Notes under the pieces: generated by a model
Told to the model about the DNA's origin: nothing
Databases searched by the model: none
The model's input: the letters and a program-made list of their open reading frames with translations, nothing else
Assembly: GCF_000714535.1 (NCBI RefSeq)
Contig: NZ_AUND01000001.1
Coordinates: 665,137-729,136, forward strand
DNA from: Thioclava pacifica DSM 10166
GTDB taxonomy: Bacteria > Pseudomonadota > Alphaproteobacteria > Rhodobacterales > Rhodobacteraceae
Direction of reading: 5' to 3'
Length of the DNA stretch: 64,000 nt
In this document: positions 16,668 to 26,000 of the stretch, one piece after another
Position numbering within the stretch: position 1 is the stretch's first letter
Layout of the letters: the number at the start of each line of letters is the position of its first letter
Program-made: the position numbers and the translations under genes

Positions 16668-17867
16668 ATGAAGACCGAGACCAAGGCTCGGGCCGGGGCG
16701 GGTATGTCCGAAGGCCCGGATCCGGCAGCTGACGTGAAGACCGCGCTGGCCGGGTTCGTGAAGGAAGTCAAAAACTTCCGCGACAAAGTTGAAGTGAAGA
16801 TGCAACAACAAGATGAGCGTTTGACCATGCTGCAGACCAAGACCATGACCGCCGGGCGTCCCGCCCTTTCCGCCGCCGCTTCGGAAGAAGCGCCGCATCT
16901 CAAGGCCTTTGCCTCCTATCTGCGTTCGGGCGATGACGACGCGCTGCGTGGCCTCTCGCTCGAGGGCAAGGCGCTGAATACGGCCGTTGCGGCCGAGGGT
17001 GGCTATCTCGTCGATCCGCAGACCTCGGACACGATCCGTTCGGTGCTCAAGGCGACCGCTTCGATCCGCCAGATCGCCAATGTGGTGAATGTCGAGGCGA
17101 CCTCCTATGACGTGCTGGTCGACCGCACCGATGTCGGTACCGGTTGGGCGACCGAGACCGCGACGCTGACCGAGACCGCGACGCCGATGATCGACCGGAT
17201 CTCGATCCCGCTGCACGAGCTCTCGGCGATGCCGAAAGCCTCGCAGCGCCTGCTCGACGACAGCGCGTTCGATGTCGAGGGCTGGCTCGCGCAGCGCATC
17301 GCGGAGAAATTTGCCCGCGCCGAGGCCGCGGCCTTCATCTCGGGTGACGGTATCGACAAGCCGACCGGCTTCCTGACCCATCCGAAACTGGCCAATGATG
17401 CCTGGGACTGGGGCTCGCTCGGTTATGTCGCGACCGGTGCGGATGGCGATTTCTCGGGCGCGAACCCGGCCGATGCCGTGGTCGATCTGGTCTATGCGCT
17501 CGACGCGGAATATCGCGCCAATGCGAGCTTCGTGATGAACTCGAAGACCGCCGGCGCCGTGCGCAAGATGAAGGATGCGGATGGCCGGTTCCTGTGGACC
17601 GACGGTCTGGCCGCGGGCGAGCCGCCGCGCCTGATGGGCTACCCGGTGCTGATCGCCGAGGACATGCCCGATATCGCCTCCGACAGCTTCGCGATCGCTT
17701 ACGGCGATTTCGACGCGGGCTACACGGTTGCCGAGCGTCCGGATCTGCGCGTGCTGCGCGACCCCTTCTCGGCCAAGCCGCATGTGCTGTTCTACGCCTC
17801 GAAGCGCGTGGGCGGTGATGTCAGCGATTTTGCCGCGATCAAGCTGCTGAAATTCGCGATCGCCTGA
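16668..17867 (+). CDS. g5: GTA major capsid protein gp5 (HK97 fold)
   Basis: Main head protein, 399 residues. The first ~110 residues are helical and charged with a coiled-coil segment (FVKEVKNFRDKVEVKMQQQD), as in the scaffold-like delta domain removed by the protease. The HK97 fold follows from AAEGGYLVDP, including MIDRISIPLHELSAMPKASQRLLDD, FISGDGIDKPTGFL and AYGDFDAGYTV. The exact cleavage site cannot be placed by eye; in RcGTA the N-terminal region is removed. Confidence 0.95.
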   Translation: MKTETKARAGAGMSEGPDPAADVKTALAGFVKEVKNFRDKVEVKMQQQDERLTMLQTKTMTAGRPALSAAASEEAPHLKAFASYLRSGDDDALRGLSLEGKALNTAVAAEGGYLVDPQTSDTIRSVLKATASIRQIANVVNVEATSYDVLVDRTDVGTGWATETATLTETATPMIDRISIPLHELSAMPKASQRLLDDSAFDVEGWLAQRIAEKFARAEAAAFISGDGIDKPTGFLTHPKLANDAWDWGSLGYVATGADGDFSGANPADAVVDLVYALDAEYRANASFVMNSKTAGAVRKMKDADGRFLWTDGLAAGEPPRLMGYPVLIAEDMPDIASDSFAIAYGDFDAGYTVAERPDLRVLRDPFSAKPHVLFYASKRVGGDVSDFAAIKLLKFAIA

Positions 17868-18060
17868 GGCGCGTGACCCGGATCGGGGGGCGGGCGCCTT
17901 CCGGTCCTTGGGCCGGGCGACCGGTTCCGAGGCGGGCGCGGGGCTGACGGCCGTCGCCTAGCTGCTCCCTCCGTTCGAGCGGCGGCGGGGCTCGCGCCCG
18001 ACATGACAGACGGCATCCCGAGGAGCCGGGGTGTCGTCTCGCGTTTTTCGGAGACGATCC

Positions 18061-18657
18061 ATGATGTTGAAAGAAGAGACGACGGTGGCCTCGGGCACGC
18101 TGCCGGTCGCGGAGTTTCGTGCGCATCTGAGGCTGGGCACCGGGTTTGCGGATGTGGGAGCAGAGGATGCGGCGCTGGAGGCTTACCTGCGCGCGGCCCT
18201 CGCGGCGATCGAAGGGCGCACGGCGAAAGTGCTTCTGGCGCGCGATTTCATGCTGGGCCTGGCGGCCTGGCGCGGCGCGGTGGAGCAGCCCTTGCCGGTC
18301 TCGCCGGTGAGCGCGATCTCCGAGATCCGGCTCGTCGATGCGGCGGGCGTTTTCACGACGGTCCCGAGCGAGAGCTATCGGCTGATCGCGGATCTGCAGC
18401 GCCCGCGTATCGAGGCGCTGAGCGGCGTGCTGCCCTCGATCCCGGCGGGCGGCACGGTGGAGATCCGGTTCCGAGCCGGGTTCGGACCGAGCTGGTCCGA
18501 TCTGCCGGTCGATCTGGCGCAGGCGGCCTTTCTGCTCGCCGCGCAATATTACGAGCTGCGCCATGAGGGTGCGGGCGAGGGCGATGCGATGCCCTTCGGC
18601 GTGGCCGCGCTGATCGAGCGCTGGCGCACCGTGCGGATGCTGGGAGGCCGGGGATGA
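18061..18657 (+). CDS. g6: GTA head-tail connector (adaptor) gp6
   Basis: A 198-residue HK97 gp6-type adaptor that attaches below the portal. Helical N-terminal half (VAEFRAHLRLGTGFAD ... LEAYLRAALAAIEGRTAK), then a beta-rich part with VSAISEIRLVDA, and the C-terminal helix DLAQAAFLLAAQYYELRHEG typical of the family. The ATG at 18061 (followed by a second ATG) has GGAG eight bases upstream. A 193-base gap separates it from g5, the longest within the cluster; I see only G/C-rich sequence there and no gene. Confidence 0.85.
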   Translation: MMLKEETTVASGTLPVAEFRAHLRLGTGFADVGAEDAALEAYLRAALAAIEGRTAKVLLARDFMLGLAAWRGAVEQPLPVSPVSAISEIRLVDAAGVFTTVPSESYRLIADLQRPRIEALSGVLPSIPAGGTVEIRFRAGFGPSWSDLPVDLAQAAFLLAAQYYELRHEGAGEGDAMPFGVAALIERWRTVRMLGGRG

Positions 18658-18992
18658 AGGTTCCGGTCCTCAATCGACAGCTGGTGCTGGAGGCGCCCGA
18701 TCGGGTGCCGGACGGCGCGGGCGGCTTCATCGAGGTCTGGTCCGAGCTAGGCGTGCTCTGGGCGCAGATGAAACCGGGCACCGGGGTGGAGCGCGCGGGC
18801 GAGTTCGTCACGCTCGCCTCGGTGCCCTGGAAGATCACGGTGCGCGCCGCGCTCGAGGGTTCGCCGCGCAGGCCGCGCCCCGAGCAGCGTTTTCGCGAGG
18901 GCACGCGGGTGTTTCGCATCCTCGCGGTCGCAGAGGCCGATGCGGGGGCGCATTACCTGACCTGTTTCGCGCGTGAGGAGGTGGTGGCATGA
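18654..18992 (+). CDS. g7: GTA head closure (stopper) protein gp7
   Basis: A 112-residue protein of the phage head-tail joining family (SPP1 gp16 type). Visible motifs are APDRVPDGAGGFIEVW and WAQMKPGTGVERA, and near the end a beta segment with RVFRILAVAEADAG and YLTCFAREE. It overlaps g6 by four bases (ATGA), and its own stop overlaps g8 in the same way, indicating a tightly coupled head-tail connector block g6-g7-g8. Confidence 0.85.
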   Translation: MKVPVLNRQLVLEAPDRVPDGAGGFIEVWSELGVLWAQMKPGTGVERAGEFVTLASVPWKITVRAALEGSPRRPRPEQRFREGTRVFRILAVAEADAGAHYLTCFAREEVVA

Positions 18993-19396
18993 GCTACGCG
19001 ATCGGAGCCGCGCTTCAGGCGGCGGTCTATACAAGGCTGCAGGGCGATGCGGCGCTTACCGCGCTGTTGGGAGGCGCCGTCTATGACGCGGCCCCCGCGG
19101 GCACGGTCAGCGGGACTTATGTGAGCCTCGGGCCGGAAGATGCGCGCGATGCCTCGGACATGACGGGCGACGGCGCGGTGCATGATTTCATCGTCTCGGT
19201 GGTCAGCGATCTGGCCGGGTTTCAGGCGGCGAAACAGGTTGGCGAGGCGATTTCGGACGCGCTCCTGAGCGCACCGCTGGCGCTGTCGCGGGGCCATGTC
19301 GTGGGGCTGTGGTTTCTCAAGGCCAAGGCGCGGCGCGTCGACAAGGGCACCTCGCGCAGGCTCGATCTGACCTTCCGGGCGCGGGTCGAGGCCTGA
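18989..19396 (+). CDS. g8: GTA tail completion / tail terminator protein gp8 (DUF3168)
   Basis: A 135-residue DUF3168 protein that caps the tail tube at the head side. Typical features are the N-terminal IGAALQAAVYTRLQGDAALTALLG and the central YVSLGPEDARDASDMTGDG, with the C-terminal LDLTFRARVEA strand. Overlaps g7 by four bases. An 82-base gap with AT-rich sequence follows before g9. Confidence 0.87.
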   Translation: MSYAIGAALQAAVYTRLQGDAALTALLGGAVYDAAPAGTVSGTYVSLGPEDARDASDMTGDGAVHDFIVSVVSDLAGFQAAKQVGEAISDALLSAPLALSRGHVVGLWFLKAKARRVDKGTSRRLDLTFRARVEA

Positions 19397-19432
19397 CAAG
19401 ACTTTCACTTTTTCAACATTTCGGCCGGGCGA

Positions 19433-19461
19433 TTGTTGCTCAGTCGGAAACAAACTATCCA
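19433..19461 (+). promoter_or_regulatory. Candidate internal promoter before the GTA major tail gene
   Basis: TTGTTG at 19433-19438, 17-base spacer, TATCCA at 19456-19461, ending 17 bases before the g9 start. The g8-g9 gap is notably richer in A and T than the rest of the cluster. It could raise expression of the tail tube protein, which is needed in many copies. The match to consensus is moderate. Confidence 0.35.
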
Positions 19462-19478
19462 AAATCGGAGAAAAGGCC

Positions 19479-19892
19479 ATGGCGGCGCAGAACGGCAAGG
19501 ATCTTCTGATCAAACTGGACCTGAACGGGGACCAGACTTTCGAGACCATAGCGGGGCTGCGTGCCACTCGCATCACCTTCAATGCCGAGACGGTCGATGT
19601 GACCTCGCTCGAAAGCGAAGGCCGCTGGCGCGAACTGCTGGGCGGTGCAGGGGTGCGTTCGGCACAGATCTCGGGCTCGGGGGTCTTCAAGGACGCGGGC
19701 ACGGACGAACGTGCACGACAGATCTTCTTCGATGGAGAGGTACCGGAGTTCCAGGTGATCATTCCAGATTTCGGTATCGTGCAGGGCCCCTTCATGATCA
19801 CCTCGATCGACTATGCGGGCGCCCATGACGGCGAGGCAAGCTACGAGATCGCGATGGCCTCGGCCGGCGCGCTGAGCTTCACGGCGATCTGA
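19479..19892 (+). CDS. g9: GTA major tail tube protein gp9
   Basis: Builds the tail tube, 137 residues. It begins MAAQNGKDLLIKLDLNGD and contains TFETIAGLRATRITFNAE, then VDVTSLESEGRWRELLGG and ISGSGVFKDAGTDE, all typical of TP901-1-like major tail proteins. The C-terminal SYEIAMASAGALSFTAI is conserved. It has AGAAAAGG upstream. Preceded by an AT-rich gap with a possible promoter. Confidence 0.93.
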   Translation: MAAQNGKDLLIKLDLNGDQTFETIAGLRATRITFNAETVDVTSLESEGRWRELLGGAGVRSAQISGSGVFKDAGTDERARQIFFDGEVPEFQVIIPDFGIVQGPFMITSIDYAGAHDGEASYEIAMASAGALSFTAI

Positions 19893-19900
19893 GGTGAGTG

Positions 19901-20230
19901 ATGGCGAACCCCTGGGCAGGTGAGGTCGAGATCACGCTCGACGGGCAGCGGCATGTGGCGAAGCTGACGCTGGCTGCGCTGGCGGAGCTTGAGGCGGAGA
20001 TTGGCGAGACTGGCGGCATGATTGCGCTGGTGGAGCGGTTCGAGGCGGGGCGCTTTGCGAGCCGCGACGTGCTGGCGGTGATTGTCGCTGGTTTGCGCGG
20101 CGGGGGATGGCAAGGCCGGGTCGGGGATCTCGGAACGGTCGAGATCGGCGGCGGGCCAATGGGTGCCGCTCGCAAGGCCGCGGAATTGCTGGCGCGGGCG
20201 TTTTCGGTTCCGGGCGAGGGCGCGGCGTGA
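19901..20230 (+). CDS. g10: GTA tail assembly protein gp10 (gene transfer agent family protein)
   Basis: A 109-residue protein of the GTA-specific gp10 family, in the position of a tail assembly chaperone. It contains EVEITLDGQRHVAKLTLAAL and LEAEIGETGGMIALVERF; the central VLAVIVAGLRGGGW and the later MGAARKAAELLARAF are helical. The ATG at 19901 follows GAGGTGAG. It overlaps the next gene by four bases (GTGA). Confidence 0.85.
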   Translation: MANPWAGEVEITLDGQRHVAKLTLAALAELEAEIGETGGMIALVERFEAGRFASRDVLAVIVAGLRGGGWQGRVGDLGTVEIGGGPMGAARKAAELLARAFSVPGEGAA

Positions 20231-20442
20231 GTGAGGCGCTCGACTGGCCGGGGCTGATGCGGGCGGGGCTGCATCGTCTTGGGCTGCGTCCGGCGGAGTT
20301 CTGGGCGCTGACCCCGGCGGAGCTTGCGTTGATGCTGGGCGAGGGCGCGACGGGCGCTCCGCCGATGGGACGCGGACGGCTCGAGGAGCTGATCGCGCGT
20401 TTTCCCGATGGCTCGATGGGCAATCAAAGGAGTGAAAGATGA
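20227..20442 (+). CDS. GTA tail assembly chaperone-like protein gp10.1
   Basis: A 71-residue protein of the rcc01693 type (phage tail assembly chaperone, TAC_6-like). It has WPGLMRAGLHRLGLRPAEFW followed by LTPAELALMLGEG. It starts with GTG overlapping the g10 stop and itself overlaps the tape measure gene by four bases. The pair g10/g10.1 just before the tape measure gene parallels the chaperone pair of lambda (G and GT), but here as two separate overlapping genes. Confidence 0.82.
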   Translation: MSEALDWPGLMRAGLHRLGLRPAEFWALTPAELALMLGEGATGAPPMGRGRLEELIARFPDGSMGNQRSER

Positions 20443-21101
20443 CGGACTCGGACGGAATCGACGGGTTGAGCCAGCAGGCGATCGAGTTGGAACGATCACT
20501 CGGTGGCGCGGTGGCTGTTGCGGAGGTCTTCAATCAGGAACTGGCGGCGATGCGAGAGAGCCTTGTTTTCACAGGTCGCGAGGTGACGAGCCTGAGTACT
20601 TCGTTTGGATCGGGATTGCGGCGGGCTTTCGACGGGGTGGTGTTCGACGGGATGCGGCTGTCGGACGCCTTGCGCCAAGTTGCTCAGAGCATGGCCGACA
20701 GCGTTTACAACGTGGCGATGAAGCCGGTGCAGCAGGCGCTTGGCGGGGCGCTGGCTTCGGGGCTTAACGGTCTGGTGAGCGGCATGTTTCCCTTTGCTGA
20801 TGGGGCGGCGTTCTCGCAAGGTCGCGTGATGCCTTTCGCGAAGGGCGGTGTCGTCAGTAGCCCGACGAGTTTTCCGATGCGCGGGGCGACCGGGTTGATG
20901 GGAGAGGCTGGGCCGGAGGCGATCATGCCGCTGACCCGCGGTGCCGATGGACGGCTCGGGGTCGTCGCGCAGGGTGGCGGGCGAGCGGTCAATGTCGTGA
21001 TGAATGTCTCGACTCCGGATGTTGCGAGTTTCCAGCGCAGCTCCAGTCAGGTTGCGGCACAGATCAACCGCGCGCTGGCACGCGGCGATCGCAATCGCTG
21101 A
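20439..21101 (+). CDS. g11: GTA tail tape measure protein gp11 (short)
   Basis: Sets tail length and scaffolds tube assembly. It has only 220 residues, as in GTAs, far shorter than in true siphophages. N-terminal coiled coil (about 1-45), central amphipathic stretch, a Gly/Ala-rich hydrophobic segment (ALGGALASGLNGLVSGMFPF) and the conserved C-terminal signature GEAGPEAIMPLTRGADG. From this gene onward codons ending in A or T become visibly more frequent than in the head genes. Confidence 0.88.
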   Translation: MTDSDGIDGLSQQAIELERSLGGAVAVAEVFNQELAAMRESLVFTGREVTSLSTSFGSGLRRAFDGVVFDGMRLSDALRQVAQSMADSVYNVAMKPVQQALGGALASGLNGLVSGMFPFADGAAFSQGRVMPFAKGGVVSSPTSFPMRGATGLMGEAGPEAIMPLTRGADGRLGVVAQGGGRAVNVVMNVSTPDVASFQRSSSQVAAQINRALARGDRNR

Positions 21102-21111
21102 GGAGGGAGAG

Positions 21112-21744
21112 ATGGCTTTTCACGAGGTGAGATTTCCCGCCAACCTGAGCTTCGGTTCGGTGGGCGGGCCAGAAAGGCGCACGGAGATCGTAACGCTGAC
21201 CAATGGGTTCGAGGAGCGCAACAGCCCGTGGTCCCATTCGCGCAGACGCTATGACGCGGGGGTGGGGTTGCGCTCTCTCGACGATGTGGAGCGGTTGCTG
21301 GCGTTTTTCGAGGCGCGAAGTGGTCAGCTGCACGCGTTTCGTTGGAAGGACTGGGCGGATTACAAGAGTTGCGCGCCGTCTAAGATCGTCGATTACGAGG
21401 ATCAGTTGATCGGGCATGGCGACGGAGTGACGACGCAGTTCCAGCTTTCGAAAGCCTATGTTTCGGGCGGTGTCGAATATCGCCGCCCCATCGCCAAGCC
21501 TGTCGCGGGGACGGTGAAACTCGGCGTTCAGGGCGGCTATCAGGCCGAGGCGGTGGATTGGGAGGTCAATCTCGCGACCGGAACGATCGGGTTCTTCTCG
21601 GCCCCCGCCGCCGGCGCGCCGATCACTGCCGGGTTTGAATTCGATGTGCCTGTGCGCTTCGATACCGATGCGATTCAGGTCTCTGTGCAGAGTTTCCAGG
21701 CGGGGGATATGCCGCAGGTGCCGGTCGTGGAGGTGCGGATCTGA
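21112..21744 (+). CDS. g12: GTA distal tail protein gp12 (DUF2460)
   Basis: A 210-residue DUF2460 (TIGR02217) protein. In the RcGTA structure this gene product is the distal tail protein joining tube and baseplate. Motifs are FHEVRFPANLSFGSVGGPER, ERNSPWSHSRRRYDAG and FFEARSGQLHAFRWKDWADY. The ATG at 21112 follows AGGAGGGAGAG; the open extension to 21004 lies within g11 and is rejected. The stop shares one base with the g13 start (TGATG). Confidence 0.92.
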   Translation: MAFHEVRFPANLSFGSVGGPERRTEIVTLTNGFEERNSPWSHSRRRYDAGVGLRSLDDVERLLAFFEARSGQLHAFRWKDWADYKSCAPSKIVDYEDQLIGHGDGVTTQFQLSKAYVSGGVEYRRPIAKPVAGTVKLGVQGGYQAEAVDWEVNLATGTIGFFSAPAAGAPITAGFEFDVPVRFDTDAIQVSVQSFQAGDMPQVPVVEVRI

Positions 21745-22634
21745 TGAGCTATTCGGAGGAATTTCGCGCCCATTTCGACACGGGTGCGACGACAGTCGCG
21801 CGGGCATGGGCGGTGACCCGCCGCGATGGGCTCACACTAGGTTTCACCGATCACGATGGCGGGCTGAGTTTCGATGGGATCGCCTTCGAGCCTGACAGCG
21901 GGATGACGGCGAAGGCGGTGGCTCAGGGAACCGGGCTCGCGGTCGACAATAGCGAAGTCTATGGCGCATTGAGTTCTGATGCGATTTCGGAGGCGGAAAT
22001 CCTCGCCGGTCGCTATGACGGGGCGGAGGTCCGGGTCTGGCTGGTGAACTGGGCCGACGTGTTACAGCGCGCGCTTCTGTTTCGTGGCCATCTGGGCGAG
22101 ATCACCAGGTCTGCGGGGGCGTTCACGGCTGAACTGCGCGGGCTTAGCGAGCCGTTGGGGCTGGAGCGTGGGCGGATCTACCATCCGCGATGCGCGGCGG
22201 TGCTTGGGGACGGCAAATGCCGCTTCGATCTGAACGAGCCCGGGTATTTTCATGAAGGCAGCGTGGATATTGCCGAAGACTCGGTGCTTTTTCGCTTCGA
22301 TACTTTGGCCGGTTTCGAGCCGCGCTGGTTCGAGAAAGGCCGGTTTCGTGTGTTGACCGGAACGGCGGCAGGGCTTTCTGGGGTCATCAAGGCAGATCGC
22401 ATGGTTCGCGGCGGCGCGCGGGAGATCGAACTGTGGCAGCGGATCGGAGCGGAGATCATCACGGGCGATAGGGTTCGGCTTGAGGCTGGATGCGATAAGC
22501 GAGCCGCGACTTGTCGTTCTAAATTCGACAATTTCCTCAATTTCCGAGGCTTTCCACATGTCCCGGGCGAGGACTGGTTGGTGTCTTATCCGGTTCAGAG
22601 CGGTGCGAATGATGGCGGGAGCCTTTTCGAGTGA
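21744..22634 (+). CDS. g13: GTA baseplate hub protein gp13 (DUF2163, possible Fe-S protein)
   Basis: A 296-residue DUF2163/TIGR02218 protein of the lambda gpL kind. Domain landmarks are AWAVTRRDGLTLGFTDHDGGLSF, EVRVWLVNW and the C-terminal NFLNFRGFPHVPGEDWL. Four cysteines, Cys150 and Cys159 (CAAVLGDGKC) and Cys250 and Cys257 (CDKRAATC), match the cluster-binding pattern known for gpL-type tail proteins, so an iron-sulfur cluster is likely. It overlaps both neighbours (TGATG with g12; four bases with g14). Confidence 0.9.
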   Translation: MSYSEEFRAHFDTGATTVARAWAVTRRDGLTLGFTDHDGGLSFDGIAFEPDSGMTAKAVAQGTGLAVDNSEVYGALSSDAISEAEILAGRYDGAEVRVWLVNWADVLQRALLFRGHLGEITRSAGAFTAELRGLSEPLGLERGRIYHPRCAAVLGDGKCRFDLNEPGYFHEGSVDIAEDSVLFRFDTLAGFEPRWFEKGRFRVLTGTAAGLSGVIKADRMVRGGAREIELWQRIGAEIITGDRVRLEAGCDKRAATCRSKFDNFLNFRGFPHVPGEDWLVSYPVQSGANDGGSLFE

Positions 22635-23083
22635 GCGATGGGCATGCGTTGGGTCCTCGCGTGGTCGAGATCGCGCGGGGCTGGATTGGCACGCCCTACC
22701 TTCATCAGGGTTCGTGCCCACGTGTGGGTTCAGACTGTCTGGGACTGTTGCGCGGGATTTGGCGCGTCCTCTACGGATGCGAGCCAGATGCGGTGCCGGT
22801 TTACACGCCCGACTGGGCCGAGCCGGGCCGTGACGAACAGCTTTGGCGTGGATTGCGAGCGCAGATGCGGGAAGTGAACGGTGCTCCGCAGCCCGGAGAG
22901 GTACTCCTGTTTCGAATGCGCGCGGGCTCGGTGGCCAAGCATCTCGGGATCGCGTCGTCGGTCGGCCGCGCACCGAGTTTTGTGCATGCCTATCGCGGCC
23001 ATGGGGTCGTCGAAAGCCCGCTGAGCGCGCCATGGCAGCGTCGGATCGTGGCGCGATTTCAATTCCATGAAGGAGCCAGATGA
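22631..23083 (+). CDS. g14: GTA cell wall peptidase gp14 (NlpC/P60)
   Basis: Papain-like peptidase thought to open peptidoglycan of the recipient cell during DNA delivery. It has 150 residues. The catalytic Cys36 lies in GSDCLGLLRG and His104 in AKHLGIAS; the WIGTPYLHQG start of the fold is at 18-27. It begins with GTG, overlapping g13 by four bases, and stops immediately before the g15 start, so it is strictly coupled to the baseplate genes. Confidence 0.93.
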   Translation: MSDGHALGPRVVEIARGWIGTPYLHQGSCPRVGSDCLGLLRGIWRVLYGCEPDAVPVYTPDWAEPGRDEQLWRGLRAQMREVNGAPQPGEVLLFRMRAGSVAKHLGIASSVGRAPSFVHAYRGHGVVESPLSAPWQRRIVARFQFHEGAR

Positions 23084-26000
23084 ATGGCGACGATTTTGCT
23101 CTCGGCGGCAGGGGCCGCGATCGGTGGGGCTTTTGGCGGGACTGTTCTGGGGCTTTCCGGTGCGGTGATCGGGCGGGCCATCGGGGCGACGCTGGGTCGT
23201 GCGATCGACCAGCAATTGCTGGGCGGTGGTTCAGGCACGGTGGAGACGGGACGCGTCGACAGGTTGCGGCTGACGACGGCATCTGAAGGTGAGGGCCTCG
23301 GGCGCAGTTGGGGTCGTATGCGCATGGCCGGTCAGGTCATCTGGGCCACGCGTTTTTTCGAAACGAAGAAGAAATCGGGTGGTGGCAAGGGTGAGCCCTC
23401 TATTGCGAGTTACAGCTATTCTGTCAGCCTTGCGGTTGCGCTGGGGGAAGGCGAAATCCTGAGGGTCGGACGGGTCTGGGCCGACGGGGTCGAGCTCGAT
23501 ACGCGAGATCTTAACATGCGTGTCTATACCGGAAGCGAAACCCAGCAACCGGACCCGAAGATCGCTGCGGTCGAGGGGCTGGAACAAGCGCCGAGCTATC
23601 GTGGGGTCGCCTATGTGGTCTTCGAAAATCTCGACCTCAGCCCCTTCGGCAATCGAGTGCCTCAATTCACGTTTGAGGTTGTGCGCGCAGCGCAGGGGGA
23701 AAACCTGCCGAGCGAGCCGGATCTGAGCCGTGCGATTGAGGCTGTGGCGCTGATCCCCGGGACGGGAGAGTATTCGCTTGCGACCCGCCCGGTGAGCGAG
23801 CAGCGCATTCGTTCGAACCCAGTAAGCTACCCTTCGAACTCGTCGCTGTTCTTTCTGAATGGCTGGGGCATTACGGCCGAGGTCGATCCGGTAAACCAGC
23901 ATGCGCCAAGTGGGCAGACCGATTTTGCGGTGAGCCTCGAGATGCTCGATGAAGAACTACCCAATTGCGGGGCGGTCTCGCTGGTGGTGTCCTGGTTCGG
24001 GAGTGATCTGCGCTGCGGGAATTGCGCGGTGCAGCCGAAGGTTGCGTCTAAGACGGTCGATGGGCGCGAGATGAGTTGGCAAGTCTCTGGTGCGGGGCGT
24101 TCATCTGTCGAGGCGGTGCCAAAGCTTGACGGTCGCTCGATCTACGGGGGGACGCCCGCAGATGCGGCGGTGATCGAGGCGATCGAGGCGCTGCATGACG
24201 CGGGCAAGTCGGTGACCTTCTATCCCTTTATCCTGATGGATCAACTTGACGGCAGCGGATTGCCTGATCCCTGGGGCGGTGGGGAAGAGCAACCGGCACT
24301 GCCTTGGCGCGGCCGGATTACGACATCTCTGGCACCCGGGCAGGCAGGATCGCCGGACGGGACGGCTATTGCCGCCGACGAGGTCGCGGCGTTCTTTGGA
24401 GCGGCGGAGGAGAGCGATTTTGCACCCTCCGGCAGCACCGTCGTTTATTCCGGCCCAGCTGAATGGTCGTTTCGACGGTTTATCCTGCATTACGCGCATC
24501 TGTGCAAACTCGCTGGCGGAGTCGAGGCGTTTTGCATCGGCTCGGAGATGCGCGCGCTGACGCAAATCCGGGGGGAGAGTAACAGCTTCCCGGCCGTGGA
24601 GGCTCTGAAAGTTCTTGCTGGAGAGGTCCGACAGATCCTTGGGCCGAATTGCAAGGTCGGCTATGCGGCGGACTGGAGCGAATATTTTGGTTATCAGCCG
24701 GGCGATGGCGATTGCTTCTTCCATCTTGATCCGCTTTGGGCGGATGAGGCGATCGACTTCATCGGGATCGATAATTACATGCCGCTATCGGATTGGCGCG
24801 ATGGCGAGCATCATGCTGACGCGCATTGGGGGGCGATCTACAGTCTCGACTACCTGCGTTCGAATATCGAAGGTGGGGAGGGGTATGATTGGTATTATGC
24901 CTCCTCGCAGCATCGCGACGCGCAGATCCGTACGCCAATCACCGACGGCGCGCATGATGAGCCCTGGCTCTGGCGGTACAAGGATATTCGCGGATGGTGG
25001 GAGCACGATCACCATGAGCGGATCAATGGTGTGCGGCTTGAGGAGCCCACGGCATGGGTGCCTCGCTCGAAACCGATCTGGTTTACGGAGATGGGCTGCG
25101 CCGCGATCGACAAGGGCACAAACGAGCCGAACAAGTTTCTCGATCCAAAAAGCTCGGAAAGTGCTTTGCCACGCTACTCCGATGGTCGGCGTGATGACAC
25201 GATTCAGATGCAATATCTGCGCGCGATGGCGAGCTACTGGGCTGATCCTTTGGTAAACCCGATATCGGATCTCTATGGCGGTCCGATGATCGACATGTCG
25301 CGCGCGCATGTCTGGGCCTGGGACGCCCGGCCCTATCCGCAGTTTCCGGGGCTTGAGGATGTCTGGAGCGACGCGGGGAATTACGCGCGGGGGCATTGGC
25401 TCTCGGGGCGCTCAAGCGCTCAACCGCTGGCGAATGTCGTAACCGAGATCTGCGAGATGGCAGGCGTGCGCGATTTTGACGTAAGCGGTCTCTACGGGGT
25501 GGTTCGCGGCTTTGCGATGCAAGGCGGGATTACGCCGCGTGGGGCGCTCCAATCACTCAGCATCACTTATGGGTTCGATGCGCTCGAGCGCGACGGGATT
25601 TTGGTGTTCCGGATGCGTGACGCCTCGGCCGATGCCGTGCTTGAACCGCCGCAGCTCGCTCTTGACGATCAGGGTATGAGCTTGGAGACCCAGCGGGCGC
25701 CGGAGGCGGAGATCGCCGGGCGGGTGCGGCTCTCTTATGTCGAGGCGGACGGAAATTTCGAGATTCGTGCGGTCGAGACTATCTTTCCTGACGAGGAAAA
25801 TGGGCCGACGGCTGCGAGCGAGCTGCCACTGGCGCTGACGCGTTCAGAGGGGATGCGTGTCGTGGATCGTTGGCTCTCAGAGGCACGCGTGGCGCAGGAT
25901 CGGGCGCGTTTCACGCTACCGCCTTCGTTGGGCTGGCTTGGTCCGGGCGATGTCGTCACGCTGAAGACTGAGGCGAGTGCCGATCGTTACAGGATCGATC

